From contig NZ_OY762614.1 of NCBI RefSeq assembly GCF_963666145.1, forward strand, positions 310,001-374,000: DNA of 64,000 nt. The letters run 5' to 3'. This document shows positions 1 through 8,356 of this stretch, one piece after another. Positions within the stretch are counted from its first letter, which is position 1; every line of letters begins with the position of its first letter. The position numbers and the translations under genes are program-made. The notes under the pieces were generated by a model. The model ran no database searches, was not told the DNA's origin, and saw nothing but the letters and a program-made list of their open reading frames with translations. Origin of the DNA: an uncultured Desulfobacter sp. (GTDB taxonomy: Bacteria; Desulfobacterota; Desulfobacteria; Desulfobacterales; Desulfobacteraceae).

Positions 1-847
1 TCTGGTACTGATAATCATCGTTAATCTCCGCCCACAGGTCCCATTTTAGGGCCTGTTCGATGACGGTCTTCACAATGAAAAGGGTTCCCGGGATGCGGGT
101 GATAAACGGGATATCTTTCAAGTTGGAAGCATTGGATTCGGTATATCCTTTCGAATCCATAATCAGGTAACGAGGGGTATCGCTTGCTTTGAACTGACGA
201 ACGAGTTCACTGCTGCGTTCTTTGAAAACGGTATTATCCGAAGCATTCCCGTCCCAGCACTTACACAAAATGGGAATACCACCATCCTGGGATACCATCA
301 GCTCCAGCACAGCCTGTTTCAAATCAGGACGGTGGTCTTTGGAGTAACCATGAGTTATTTTGATGGCATGTTCATCCGAATCAGGAAGATACTCCCCGGT
401 CAATGAAAAAGATGAAGTATCCAGATGGTTGAAAAGTAAATGGATACTTTCCGACCGACAGGTAGATGAGGCGATTTCGGTGAAAAGCAGTTCAGAGCTG
501 TAGTCGACCGCATCATCAAGACTGCGCCCGAGCTTGTAGTGATTGAAGTCCGAGGCTTGCACCCCGGGACGGAACAAAACATCCAGCGGCTTGTTTTCGA
601 AAAATTGAGGCGTCAGCGACAGCGGCCGATTGGAAAAACCCAGCCCATTGAGAACCATGCCGGCAATAGCTTCTCCGGCACTGATATTTTCCTTCTCATC
701 TTTTGGTATGCGAGAGTCAATCATTTCGATGATTTTCAAATCCTTGATAACGCCAGCAACAATACCCAAGTGGTCAATACGTTCTACTTTAACAGTTTCC
801 AATGTTTGGTGTTTGGCCCTCTGCTTGTGTTGATTATGATGGTGCAA
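1..847 (-). CDS. IS1634-family transposase, 5' part, cut by window edge
   Basis: The minus-strand frame is open from a stop near 886 to base 1, so the protein is present only as its N-terminal ~280 residues. The conceptual product carries an N-terminal stretch reading VERIDHLGIVAGVI, then MVLNGLGFSNRPL and LGRSLDDAVDY. These fit the DUF4277-type N-terminal domain of IS1634/IS4-group DDE transposases (COG5421). Further on it has the start of the catalytic core, including CWDGNASDN and LIMDSKGYTE, which carry the expected Asp positions. No ATG opens the frame. TTG codons at 862, 847 and 802 are the only sensible starts and none has a strong ribosome site, so the start is a guess. The C-terminal third with the last catalytic Glu lies outside. 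The outer end of the element is probably within 850-1000, where a short palindrome (895-900 against 904-909) occurs, but I could not define a terminal repeat. Confidence 0.8.
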   Translation of the reverse strand, partial: MHHHNQHKQRAKHQTLETVKVERIDHLGIVAGVIKDLKIIEMIDSRIPKDEKENISAGEAIAGMVLNGLGFSNRPLSLTPQFFENKPLDVLFRPGVQASDFNHYKLGRSLDDAVDYSSELLFTEIASSTCRSESIHLLFNHLDTSSFSLTGEYLPDSDEHAIKITHGYSKDHRPDLKQAVLELMVSQDGGIPILCKCWDGNASDNTVFKERSSELVRQFKASDTPRYLIMDSKGYTESNASNLKDIPFITRIPGTLFIVKTVIEQALKWDLWAEINDDYQYQ

Positions 848-1004
848 AGAGGGTATATTCAAATTTTTTAAAATTCAACTGCTCAATGTCGATTATACCA
901 CTATGGTATTCCGCACATAACGCCTTAACACAAATTCGATTTAAAGACATAAAAACAGCCTGATCATCAAACATCGTTTGCCAACCGTTATATGAGGTTA
1001 TCCG

Positions 1005-2936
1005 ATGGGATTGAGAAAAAAGACATTAATAACCATCACTACCACACTTATTCTGATGGTTATAATTATATACGCCATCACCAACACCATCCTGCTTAGG
1101 GGATATGCAAAACTTGAACGGGAAAATATTCTTCAGAGCATGGCCCAGGCAAAAAAAATCATTGATGGTGAAGTGGATCAACTCCAAACCATTGCAGGCG
1201 ACTGGGCGCCTTGGGATGAAACCTATTTTTTTGTTCAAACTGGCAGCCAAAGCTACATTGATGACAATCTTACGGATGCAACCCTGATCAACTTAAATAT
1301 CAACTTTATGTTGTTTATAGATACAGCCGGAGAAATTGTGCATTGCAAGTATGTTAACCTTGAAACCGCCCAGGAAGAAACCTGCCCCGTATCTATCAAG
1401 AATTACCTTTCTGTCAGGGGGGCTTTTATTCTGCGAAATGAAAATCGAAAAGAAATATTATCAGGACTTGCCATACTGCCGGAGAATCCCCTTTTCCTTG
1501 CTGTTGCCCCGATTCTCACCAATCAAAACAAAGGCCCTGTGATGGGAACACTAATTGTGGGAAGGAACCTGACTGACCTAGAGATTAAAAGACTATCTTC
1601 TTCGATAAATCTGCCGGTTACATTTGAAAGGCTGGACAGCCCCTCACTTTCCGAGCCGTTTAAAAAAGCTAAGCAGTCCTTGTCCATGGGACATAGGGTT
1701 GTCATTCTGCCTTTGGATAAAAATATCATTGCGGCCTATTCATTGCTGACGGATTTAACCGGCAACCCCATACTCATAATAGGGATAGACAAGGCGCGCA
1801 GAATTTACGCCCAAGGTAAGACCACTATGCGTTATCTTGTCTATTCATTACTGATAACGGGGATCGTTTTCATTGTTGCCACTTTGATTTTTCTTGAATT
1901 CACAGTGCTGTCACGGCTGGTTCGATTAAACCGTGACGTTAAAAAAATCGCGAGTACCGGTGATTTGTTTGCAAAAACAACAATGACCGGCAAAGATGAG
2001 CTGTTCGATCTTTCTGCGCAAATAAATCTGATGATAGAATCCGTCAGGGTCAGCATAGAGCGGGATCTTGTGATACTTGAATCGATTGGAGACGCCTATT
2101 TCGAACTGGATCTTGAAGGCAATCTAACATTTTACAATGAGGCATTGTCCCGAATTTTCAACTATGAGAAACAAAATCTTGAAAAAATGAACTTTCGTAA
2201 TCTGCTGGATGAATTCGCTGCTGAAAAAGTATCCAAACCGTTTAAACATCTGTATAAAACCGGCATCCCAATAAAATCCGTTGAGACTGAATTTCAACTT
2301 GAAAACGGTCGAAGAATTTACCTGGAGTCATCCGCCTCGTTAATCAAGGATAAAAATGGAAATGTAGTCGGATTTCGGGGCATATCACGGGATGTCACGG
2401 AACAAAGGGAGTCATCCCAAAAGCTGTTGCATATGGTTTACCATGACTCCTTGACCGGGCTTTTGAACCGGAAGGCCTTTCATGAAAACCTTGAAAAAGA
2501 ACTGTCCTATGCGGATCGGTATAAGCAGCAAAGAGTCGTTATGTATGTGGATCTTGATAAGTTTAAAATGGTAAACGATTCATTCGGCCATGATGCCGGA
2601 GACCATCTGCTCCAAGGATTTGCCCATCGGGTAAAAAAAATACTCAGGGATACGGATCTTGTTTACCGACTGGGCGGTGACGAGTTTGCCATCATCTTAA
2701 CCAATCCTGAGGATACGGCACCCGATATAATTGCCCAACGGATTATAGATGTCATGGCAAAACCCTTTTACCTGAAGTCACAAACAATTAATTTTGTTAC
2801 ACCAAGTATTGGCATCAGCTTTTATCCTTCCCATGCAACCGATGCCGAAACACTTTTGCAGTGCGCAGATAAAGCCATGTACGAGGCCAAGAAGAAGAGA
2901 AATCAATATGTTGTGTTTCAAACCGAACACTCTTAA
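1005..2936 (+). CDS. membrane diguanylate cyclase: CHASE4-HAMP-PAS-GGDEF
   Basis: Makes cyclic di-GMP from two GTP. A first membrane helix (about residues 7-29) and a second (about 280-303) enclose a ~250-residue periplasmic region. That region has the CHASE4 hallmark AGDWAPWDETY near residues 63-73. HAMP (about 303-350) and PAS (about 355-470) domains link it to a GGDEF domain (about 480-640). The catalytic motif is intact (GGDEF, residues 557-561). The product-inhibition I-site RxxD is present exactly five residues upstream (RDTD, 548-551), so the enzyme should be active and feedback-regulated. There is no EAL domain. It is a single gene between the left-edge IS and maf, with no obvious terminator after it. 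A nearby potential c-di-GMP receptor is the MshEN-type N-terminus of the pilus ATPase at 16300-18534. The signal sensed is unknown. Confidence 0.93.
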   Translation: MGLRKKTLITITTTLILMVIIIYAITNTILLRGYAKLERENILQSMAQAKKIIDGEVDQLQTIAGDWAPWDETYFFVQTGSQSYIDDNLTDATLINLNINFMLFIDTAGEIVHCKYVNLETAQEETCPVSIKNYLSVRGAFILRNENRKEILSGLAILPENPLFLAVAPILTNQNKGPVMGTLIVGRNLTDLEIKRLSSSINLPVTFERLDSPSLSEPFKKAKQSLSMGHRVVILPLDKNIIAAYSLLTDLTGNPILIIGIDKARRIYAQGKTTMRYLVYSLLITGIVFIVATLIFLEFTVLSRLVRLNRDVKKIASTGDLFAKTTMTGKDELFDLSAQINLMIESVRVSIERDLVILESIGDAYFELDLEGNLTFYNEALSRIFNYEKQNLEKMNFRNLLDEFAAEKVSKPFKHLYKTGIPIKSVETEFQLENGRRIYLESSASLIKDKNGNVVGFRGISRDVTEQRESSQKLLHMVYHDSLTGLLNRKAFHENLEKELSYADRYKQQRVVMYVDLDKFKMVNDSFGHDAGDHLLQGFAHRVKKILRDTDLVYRLGGDEFAIILTNPEDTAPDIIAQRIIDVMAKPFYLKSQTINFVTPSIGISFYPSHATDAETLLQCADKAMYEAKKKRNQYVVFQTEHS

Positions 2937-3047
2937 GCACTTTTAACGTATTCCACCCATATTTCCAGCACTAAATTTCATCCAACAAAGTTTTTTTGTC
3001 AAAAAGGCTGTTTCTGGATGACCACCAATTGTGATACATAAGGGGCC

Positions 3048-3650
3048 ATGAAACAGATAAATAAAGACAAAATTATTCTTGCCTCGGGGTCACCGCGCAG
3101 AAAAGAGCTGATGACCCAGGCAGGTATAGATTTTAAAATTCATGTGGCGGATATCGACGAATCTGAAGTTGATGTGGGTATCACCCCTGAAAATTATGTG
3201 AGTTTATTGTCCCAAATAAAGGCCCAGGCCGTGGCCCCAAACTATCCTGACAGGTGGACCATCGGGGCGGACACGATTGTGGCCCTTGACAAAACCATTT
3301 TAGGAAAACCTGCCGGGAACGAGCAGGCGGAGGCCATGTTAAGGCAACTTAGCAACAGGGAGCACAGCGTATTCACAGCCTTCACCATCACAAAGCCGAG
3401 CACAAATGAGGCGGTCACCCGGGTTGTAAACACCCGGGTGCGGTTTAAAGACTTATCCAGGGATGAAATCAAGTGGTACGCAGGCACCAATGAGCCCTAT
3501 GACAAGGCCGGAGGGTATGGTATTCAAGGTATTGGGGCCTTTCTGGTCAAGGAGATATCCGGTTCCTACACCAACGTTGTGGGGCTGCCCGTGTGCGAAC
3601 TCATTGAAGCCCTTTCATCTTTAGGGGCAATCAGTTTTAAGAAAGAATAA
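3048..3650 (+). CDS. maf: Maf family nucleoside triphosphate pyrophosphatase
   Basis: Cytosolic pyrophosphatase of the Maf/HAM1-like fold. The YhdE branch hydrolyses dTTP/UTP and some modified nucleotides to the monophosphate, a house-cleaning role. The N-terminal LASGSPRRKELM (residues 11-22), the internal ADTIVALD with its catalytic-base region, and KAGGYGIQG near the C-terminus are all family signatures. At 200 residues it has the full family length. It is followed after five bases by the YggS-type gene, and that gene overlaps queH, so the three form one transcript. The combination maf-yggS-queH is a housekeeping set with no single pathway. ATG is preceded by a weak purine stretch only. 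Confidence 0.95.
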   Translation: MKQINKDKIILASGSPRRKELMTQAGIDFKIHVADIDESEVDVGITPENYVSLLSQIKAQAVAPNYPDRWTIGADTIVALDKTILGKPAGNEQAEAMLRQLSNREHSVFTAFTITKPSTNEAVTRVVNTRVRFKDLSRDEIKWYAGTNEPYDKAGGYGIQGIGAFLVKEISGSYTNVVGLPVCELIEALSSLGAISFKKE

Positions 3651-3655
3651 TAGTC

Positions 3656-4345
3656 ATGCAGATTCAATCCAACATAAAAAAAATTCATGATGACATATGT
3701 GCCGCCGCCCAAAAAAGCGGGCGCGCTGCATCCGAGGTGACCCTTATTGCCGTCAGCAAAAGGAAACCCGCCGAGATGGTCCAGCAGGCCATTGATGCAG
3801 GACAAAGGGACTTTGGCGAAAATTACATCCAGGAAGCCATGGACAAAATAGACATCCTTGGCAGGGAATCGGCCACCTGGCATTTCATCGGCCACCTTCA
3901 ATCCAACAAAGCCAAGTTTGCGGTCAAATATTTTGATCTGATTCACACCGTGGATACGGTGAAACTGGCCAAGGAGATCAACCGCCAGGCTGAAAAAATC
4001 GGAAAAACCCAGAATATTCTGCTCCAGGTGAATATTGCCCAGGAAACAACCAAGTCCGGCGCCCGGGATAACGAAATTGTGGATATTGCCAAACAAGTCT
4101 GCCAATTTGATAACCTGCATGTTTCAGGACTGATGTGCATGCCCCCCTTTTTCGACGACCCTGAAAAGGCAAGGGATTATTTCAAACAACTCAAACAGAT
4201 CAGCAAAGAGATTGGCCGGCTCAACCTTCCCCATACGGACATGACCCATTTATCCATGGGTATGAGCAACGATTTTACCGTGGCGGTTGAAGAAGGGGCA
4301 ACATTGGTGCGTGTGGGCACCGCCATCTTTGGAGCAAGATTGTGA
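3656..4345 (+). CDS. yggS: YggS/PipY-type pyridoxal phosphate homeostasis protein
   Basis: Single-domain PLP-binding protein of the YggS/PROSC family (alanine racemase N-terminal fold). It has no known catalysis and is thought to buffer and deliver pyridoxal 5'-phosphate. K35 in LIAVSKRKP is the PLP Schiff-base lysine. FGENYIQEA, WHFIGHLQSNKAK and the C-terminal LSMGMSNDF/VRVGTAIFG phosphate-binding segments are all present. The length, 229 residues, is normal. The gene starts five bases after maf, and its TGA overlaps the GTG start of queH (bases 4342-4345), indicating translational coupling. Confidence 0.95.
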   Translation: MQIQSNIKKIHDDICAAAQKSGRAASEVTLIAVSKRKPAEMVQQAIDAGQRDFGENYIQEAMDKIDILGRESATWHFIGHLQSNKAKFAVKYFDLIHTVDTVKLAKEINRQAEKIGKTQNILLQVNIAQETTKSGARDNEIVDIAKQVCQFDNLHVSGLMCMPPFFDDPEKARDYFKQLKQISKEIGRLNLPHTDMTHLSMGMSNDFTVAVEEGATLVRVGTAIFGARL

Positions 4346-4878
4346 GAGTTCTTCTGCATACCTGCTGCGGCCCGTGCACCATATACCCCCTTGAGGTGCT
4401 GCGAAGTATGGATATGGAGGTCATGGGGTATTTTTACCGGCACAATATTCATCCGTTCACCGAGTGCATGAAACGAGAGGAAACATTGCAGGCCTATGCC
4501 GATCAGGTGAATCTGAAAATGGTCTGGCAAAAGGGATACGAGCTTGAAGAATTTTTGCGCGCCGTCACGTTCAGGGAGCAGAACAGATGCAGATACTGCT
4601 ACCACGCGCGCCTTAAAGCCAGTGCCCTGGTGGCCAAAAAAGGAAAATTTGACGGATTTTCCACCACCCTGCTCTATTCAAAATTCCAGAACCATGCCCT
4701 GATCACGGAAATCGGCCAAAGCCTTGCCAAACAATATGGGTTGAAATTTATTTATGAAGATTTTCGAGAAGGCTGGAAACAGGGAATAGAAACCTCAAAA
4801 TCACTGGGCATGTACCGCCAGCAGTATTGCGGCTGCATTTACAGCGAGAAAGACAGGTTCTATCAACAAAAAGATTGA
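4342..4878 (+). CDS. queH: epoxyqueuosine reductase QueH
   Basis: Non-orthologous replacement of QueQ/QueG that reduces epoxyqueuosine to queuosine in the tRNA anticodon wobble position (DUF208/COG1636). The metal and cluster cysteines are visible: C8, C9 and C12 in HTCCGPC, a CRYCYHARL motif mid-protein, and QQYCGC near the C-terminus. FDGFSTTLLYSK is the family core. The product is 178 residues, typical of the compact form. It starts with GTG inside the stop region of the upstream PLP gene, a four-base overlap. It converges on the sigma-54 regulator 42 bases away, and no hairpin was seen in that gap. Confidence 0.95.
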   Translation: MRVLLHTCCGPCTIYPLEVLRSMDMEVMGYFYRHNIHPFTECMKREETLQAYADQVNLKMVWQKGYELEEFLRAVTFREQNRCRYCYHARLKASALVAKKGKFDGFSTTLLYSKFQNHALITEIGQSLAKQYGLKFIYEDFREGWKQGIETSKSLGMYRQQYCGCIYSEKDRFYQQKD

Positions 4879-4920
4879 AGTTGAATATAGATAGGTGTCG
4901 ATCATTTCGCAAATCGGACA

Positions 4921-6312
4921 TTAGGTGTCTTTTAAATGTTTGAATTGTTTTTTATCCAGCCCGTGCCGGGTCAGCAGACGGTTTAGTTGCCGGGTGGTGA
5001 TACCGGCTATCTGGGCCGTTTCGTCTATTCGACCGTTGGTTTCCCCAAGCAGATGTCCCAGGTAGGCGCGTTCACAGAGATCAACTGCCTGCCGGCGAGC
5101 CTGGGCCAGGGTCTGGCCGGCAGCGGGCACAGGGATATCCTGGGCAACCACCATCTGTGTTTCAATGGGGAAATTCTCAGGCGTTATCACAGGAGAGCTT
5201 TCCAGGATATAGGCACGTTCCAGAATATTTTCAAGCTCCCGGATATTGCCGGGCCATTCATAATGGCGGAAACCTTCCAGCACAGAGGGATGAACCCTTT
5301 GAATATTTTTCCCGTACTTGACGTTTAATTTTTTCAAAGACAGATCCACCAGGGATTCAAGGTCCTCCAGCCGTTCCCTGAGCGGAGGCAGTTCGATGGG
5401 GAACACGTTAAGACGATAAAACAGATCTTTTCGAAACTCCCCCTTTTTTACACCATCTTCCAGGTTTGAATTGGTGGCTGCGATGACCCGAACATCCGTT
5501 TTAAGAACGGCATCACCGCCGATCCGGCTGAATGTGCCGTCCTGAAGGACCTGGAGCAGCTTAATTTGGGCGGATAGAGATATCGTGCCGATTTCATCCA
5601 GAAAAATGGTGCCACCCTCGGCCATTTCAAACCGTCCTGGTTTTTTGCGTTCAGCACCGGTAAAGGCGCCTTTTTCATGCCCGAACAACTCACTTTCAAT
5701 GAGGGTATCCGGGATTGCACCGCAATGTACAGAAATAAAAGGTTTTTCATAGCGGCGGCTGTGCCAGTGGATCAATCGGGCCAGCGTACCTTTACCTGTA
5801 CCGGTTTCGCCTAGCAACAGAACGCTGGCAATGGTGGGTGCAACCGAACGGACACTTCCAAAAATTTTTTGCATGCCGGCATTTTTAGATCGGATGATGT
5901 CCTGCCATTCGGTTTTCCAAAACTGATCCCGCAGGTAGTCCAGCTCAAAATCCCTGGAACGGGACCGGTTTAAGGCCGGAAGCATCAGATGGATATCCCG
6001 TTTCTTGACCGGAGACGGCAGATATCCCACAGCCCCGGCGTTCACCGCCTCAATGGCCTGACGGGTGTTGGACCGTGTGCACAGTACAATAAACTGAACA
6101 AATGGATTAACCGCCCTGAACGCCGACATGCCCGGTTCTTCGGCTGACAGCTGTTCGATGTCGGCCAGAATCAAATCAAATGGAGACTGGGTATGCAGTG
6201 TCAGTGCAGTTTTAAGATCAAAAGCCCGGCGAAGATTGCCGACATTGGACAAGGTTGTTGAAATCAGCTGCCATTCATCTTCGGCATGGGTTAAAACCAG
6301 TATTTCTCTCAT
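4921..6312 (-). CDS. sigma-54-dependent response regulator (NtrC family)
   Basis: Three-domain enhancer-binding protein. The receiver domain (residues 1-115) keeps the acidic pocket (E11, D12), the phosphoacceptor D51 and K103. The AAA+ domain has Walker A GETGTGKG (168-175), GAFTGA for sigma-54 contact (215-220) and Walker B GTIFLDE (234-240). The C-terminus is a Fis-type helix-turn-helix (about 405-455). All activation residues are intact. No histidine kinase is adjacent, so this is an orphan regulator and its partner must be coded elsewhere, perhaps by one of the many kinases here. The gene is monocistronic and convergent with queH. The ATG is not preceded by a strong ribosome site. Confidence 0.94.
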   Translation of the reverse strand: MREILVLTHAEDEWQLISTTLSNVGNLRRAFDLKTALTLHTQSPFDLILADIEQLSAEEPGMSAFRAVNPFVQFIVLCTRSNTRQAIEAVNAGAVGYLPSPVKKRDIHLMLPALNRSRSRDFELDYLRDQFWKTEWQDIIRSKNAGMQKIFGSVRSVAPTIASVLLLGETGTGKGTLARLIHWHSRRYEKPFISVHCGAIPDTLIESELFGHEKGAFTGAERKKPGRFEMAEGGTIFLDEIGTISLSAQIKLLQVLQDGTFSRIGGDAVLKTDVRVIAATNSNLEDGVKKGEFRKDLFYRLNVFPIELPPLRERLEDLESLVDLSLKKLNVKYGKNIQRVHPSVLEGFRHYEWPGNIRELENILERAYILESSPVITPENFPIETQMVVAQDIPVPAAGQTLAQARRQAVDLCERAYLGHLLGETNGRIDETAQIAGITTRQLNRLLTRHGLDKKQFKHLKDT

Positions 6313-6477
6313 CTAAAACCCCAAAAAGGATTTTTGCCACTCTGCTGCATGTTAAATGGTACGGGCAGAGGTAGCAGTTTAAAGGACGCCCCGGGGTTAT
6401 GTCAAGATGCCTAAAACGTGTTTTATTATTTAAACCCGATGATATGAAACGGGATCGGTTTTATCGTCGGCGGCTGT

Positions 6478-6531
6478 AGAGGCAGGCCCCTGTGCCTGCC
6501 CTAACGAGGGCAACCACAGGGGGTTGACCCT
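6478..6531. repeat. REP-like double palindrome, dispersed repeat copy 1
   Basis: Two adjacent small hairpins: GGCAGGC (6481-6487) pairs with GCCTGCC (6494-6500), and GGGCAACC (6508-6515) pairs approximately with GGTTGACCC (6522-6530). The first hairpin has the same core as a palindrome at 60226-60277, in inverted orientation. This suggests a genome-wide intergenic repeat family of REP type. Confidence 0.6.
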
Positions 6532-6555
6532 ACTCAAAATGGCCGTCAATTGGGT

Positions 6556-6619
6556 CAAAAAAAATGCGCCCGAAGTTCACAAAGATCAATGCGCTGATAT
6601 CTTTGTAAACTTCGGGCGC
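6556..6619 (-). terminator. intrinsic terminator, minus strand
   Basis: Inverted repeat with 21-base arms (6566-6586 and 6599-6619), one mismatch and a 12-base loop. On the minus strand the stem is followed at once by A and then eight T residues (6557-6564), the classical arrangement. It lies 135 bases after the stop of the 49-codon gene at 6754-6903 and is its likely terminator. There is no T-run on the plus side. Confidence 0.85.
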
Positions 6620-6753
6620 TTGTATATTTAAAGAAAAAAAATAGGTCTTAAAGATGAAGGAAAAACTTTGAAGGGAATCAACATCGTATTCCCCAGGACT
6701 CATCCACTTTACTTAAGCGGGATGCTGCCGGTCTCCCCCCTTTTCTCATTTCT

Positions 6754-6903
6754 CTAATTTTGAGGATCGGTGTTCTTAATTTTCTGGAAGGTGTCCCCAG
6801 CTAATTTTTTCTCTTTTTTCTTTTTACGTTTCTCTTTCAGGCTTAATGCACTGACTTTTTTGGTCTGGTGTTTATTTTTATTCTGCTGACTTTTTTCTGC
6901 CAT
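6754..6903 (-). CDS. small Lys-rich basic protein, 49 residues
   Basis: A 150-base frame with ATG at 6903-6901 and TAG at 6754. A near-perfect ribosome site GGAGG (6908-6912) sits four bases upstream of ATG, and the frame is followed by the strong terminator at 6556-6619. The product starts MAEKSQQNKNKHQTKK and continues with a run of Lys/Arg (residues 23-34). It has no Cys, no hydrophobic segment and a very high predicted charge. It could be a nucleic-acid- or ribosome-associated small protein, but I recognise no family and assign no function. The combination of ribosome site, compositional bias and terminator argues that it is a real gene. Confidence 0.7.
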   Translation of the reverse strand: MAEKSQQNKNKHQTKKVSALSLKEKRKKKKEKKLAGDTFQKIKNTDPQN

Positions 6904-7077
6904 GATACCTCCTCATCCAATAGGATCTGTTTCTTCATATTAGGACGCCCATCCGGTTTTACGCCGCAATTTGGCGGGTCGATCCACTTAAGATATAAAG
7001 TAAAGCAACAACCATGCCGTTCGTGTTGTCTTCAGCAACAAGGGCGGATTACTCGCACGGGGCGACATTTTTCCATG

Positions 7078-7100
7078 AAAAACAGGACTCGAACTGTCCT
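7078..7100 (-). terminator. possible terminator after deaminase gene
   Basis: On the minus strand AGGAC (7096-7100 complement) and GTCCT (7084-7088 complement) form a five-base stem. The stem is followed by G and five T residues. It lies 46 bases past the deaminase stop. It is short, so confidence is modest. Confidence 0.4.
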
Positions 7101-7145
7101 CACGAGACGGAATAAGACGGTTCATGTCTGCTTTTTTAATGACAG

Positions 7146-8153
7146 CTATTCAGCCATGGTTTCTTTAATCTGGGCAATGAATGTCTCTTTTTTATCCTGA
7201 CTGATAAACGCCGCTTCAAAGGAATTTATCGCCAGTTGTGCGATGTCTTTTCGGGTCAACTGAAAAGCGTTTTGGAGCGCCAGATAATTTTCAGCAACAT
7301 ATCCCCCGAAATATGCGGGATCATCTGAGTTAACCGTAACACAAAGCCCCTGGTCAAACAATTTCTTGAAATTGTGTGCCGCCATATCTTCGAACACACA
7401 CAACTTGATATTGGAGAACGGACACACCGTTAACGGCATCCGACTACGTTTGAGTTCATTGATAAGGGCCGCGTCTTCCAATGCACGTACGCCATGGTCA
7501 ATGCGCCGGACTTTAAGATCCCGGAGGGCCTCCCATATATATTCAGGGGGGCCCTCTTCTCCGGCATGGGCCACGGTCAAAAAACCTTCGTTTCGTGCTT
7601 TTTCAAAAACGCGACTGAACTTGGAGGGCGGGTGCCCGGCTTCCGATGAATCAAGGCCGACGGCCGTAATCTTGTCCTTGAAAACCAGTGCCTGGTCGAG
7701 GGTTTCCATGGCCTTGGATTCGGGCAGATGACGCAAGAAACACATGATCAGACAAAAGGAGATACCCAGATCCCGGGAACCATCAAATAACGCCTGATAA
7801 ATACCGGTTATTACCGTTTCAAAGGCAATGCCTCTATCGGTATGGGTTTGGGGGTCGAAAAAAATTTCAACGTGCCGGACGTTTTGATCTTTTGCCTTGA
7901 GAAGGTATTCCCATGTCAGTTCATAAAAATCGCTTTCGTTCTGAAGGACGCCTGCACCTTCGTAATAAATATCTAAAAAAGACTGCAGATTATTGAACTG
8001 ATACGCCTGCCGCAATGCGTCCACAGAATCGAACTTAATGGGAATATTATTCCTTTCGGCCAGGCGAAACAATGTCTCAGGCTCCAAGGTCCCTTCAATA
8101 TGAAGATGAAGTTCCGCCTTGGGAATCCCCCGGATAAATGCATTCATATCCAT
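7146..8153 (-). CDS. adenine deaminase-type member of the adenosine deaminase family
   Basis: Zinc-dependent purine deaminase of purine salvage. Metal ligands H16 and H18 lie in AELHLHIEGTLEPE, the third His is in VAHAGEEGPPEY, and the Asp ligand is in VNSDDPAYFGG. EIFFDPQTHTDRG and LDSSEAGHPPSKF resemble the Aah1-like adenine deaminase branch more than classical adenosine deaminases. I therefore favour adenine to hypoxanthine, with adenosine to inosine as the alternative. The longer open frame starts at 8228, but AAGGAG lies six bases before the ATG at 8153 and the conserved domain starts right after it, so I place the start there (335 residues). The gene is monocistronic. Confidence 0.9.
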   Translation of the reverse strand: MDMNAFIRGIPKAELHLHIEGTLEPETLFRLAERNNIPIKFDSVDALRQAYQFNNLQSFLDIYYEGAGVLQNESDFYELTWEYLLKAKDQNVRHVEIFFDPQTHTDRGIAFETVITGIYQALFDGSRDLGISFCLIMCFLRHLPESKAMETLDQALVFKDKITAVGLDSSEAGHPPSKFSRVFEKARNEGFLTVAHAGEEGPPEYIWEALRDLKVRRIDHGVRALEDAALINELKRSRMPLTVCPFSNIKLCVFEDMAAHNFKKLFDQGLCVTVNSDDPAYFGGYVAENYLALQNAFQLTRKDIAQLAINSFEAAFISQDKKETFIAQIKETMAE

Positions 8154-8356
8154 ATACATCTCCTTGTTACACGTGTGCTTGATACTTTTGGGGCTTGATA
8201 AAACAAACCCCAAAAGGCAGTAACACATTGAATTTATCTAAAAATAAATTATTGGATCAGATGGCTTGATACACAATGAAAGCGTGTGAAAAGGATAACA
8301 ATATCGATACAAAAACTCAAGACAGCATTCAAATTCCAGGTTAGGATAACATGAGA

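Larger units (their letters stand above)
6313..6753. other. non-coding stretch with REP-like repeat and terminator
   Basis: No credible reading frame on either strand. The stretch holds a palindromic dispersed repeat (6478-6531) and a strong minus-strand terminator (6556-6619), both listed separately. The rest is the 3' untranslated region of the small basic gene that ends at 6754 and the promoter region of the sigma-54 regulator that starts at 6312. I found no convincing -24/-12 or -35/-10 element. Confidence 0.6.

Noticed and set aside
7078..7145. tRNA-like GTTCGAGTCC on the minus strand
   Set aside because: The T-arm-like stem is only five bases, its loop is offset, and no anticodon arm, D-arm or acceptor stem can be formed. 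I treat it as a terminator hairpin.
8154..8228. N-terminal extension of the deaminase
   Set aside because: The extension has no family similarity and the ribosome site fits the internal ATG at 8153.
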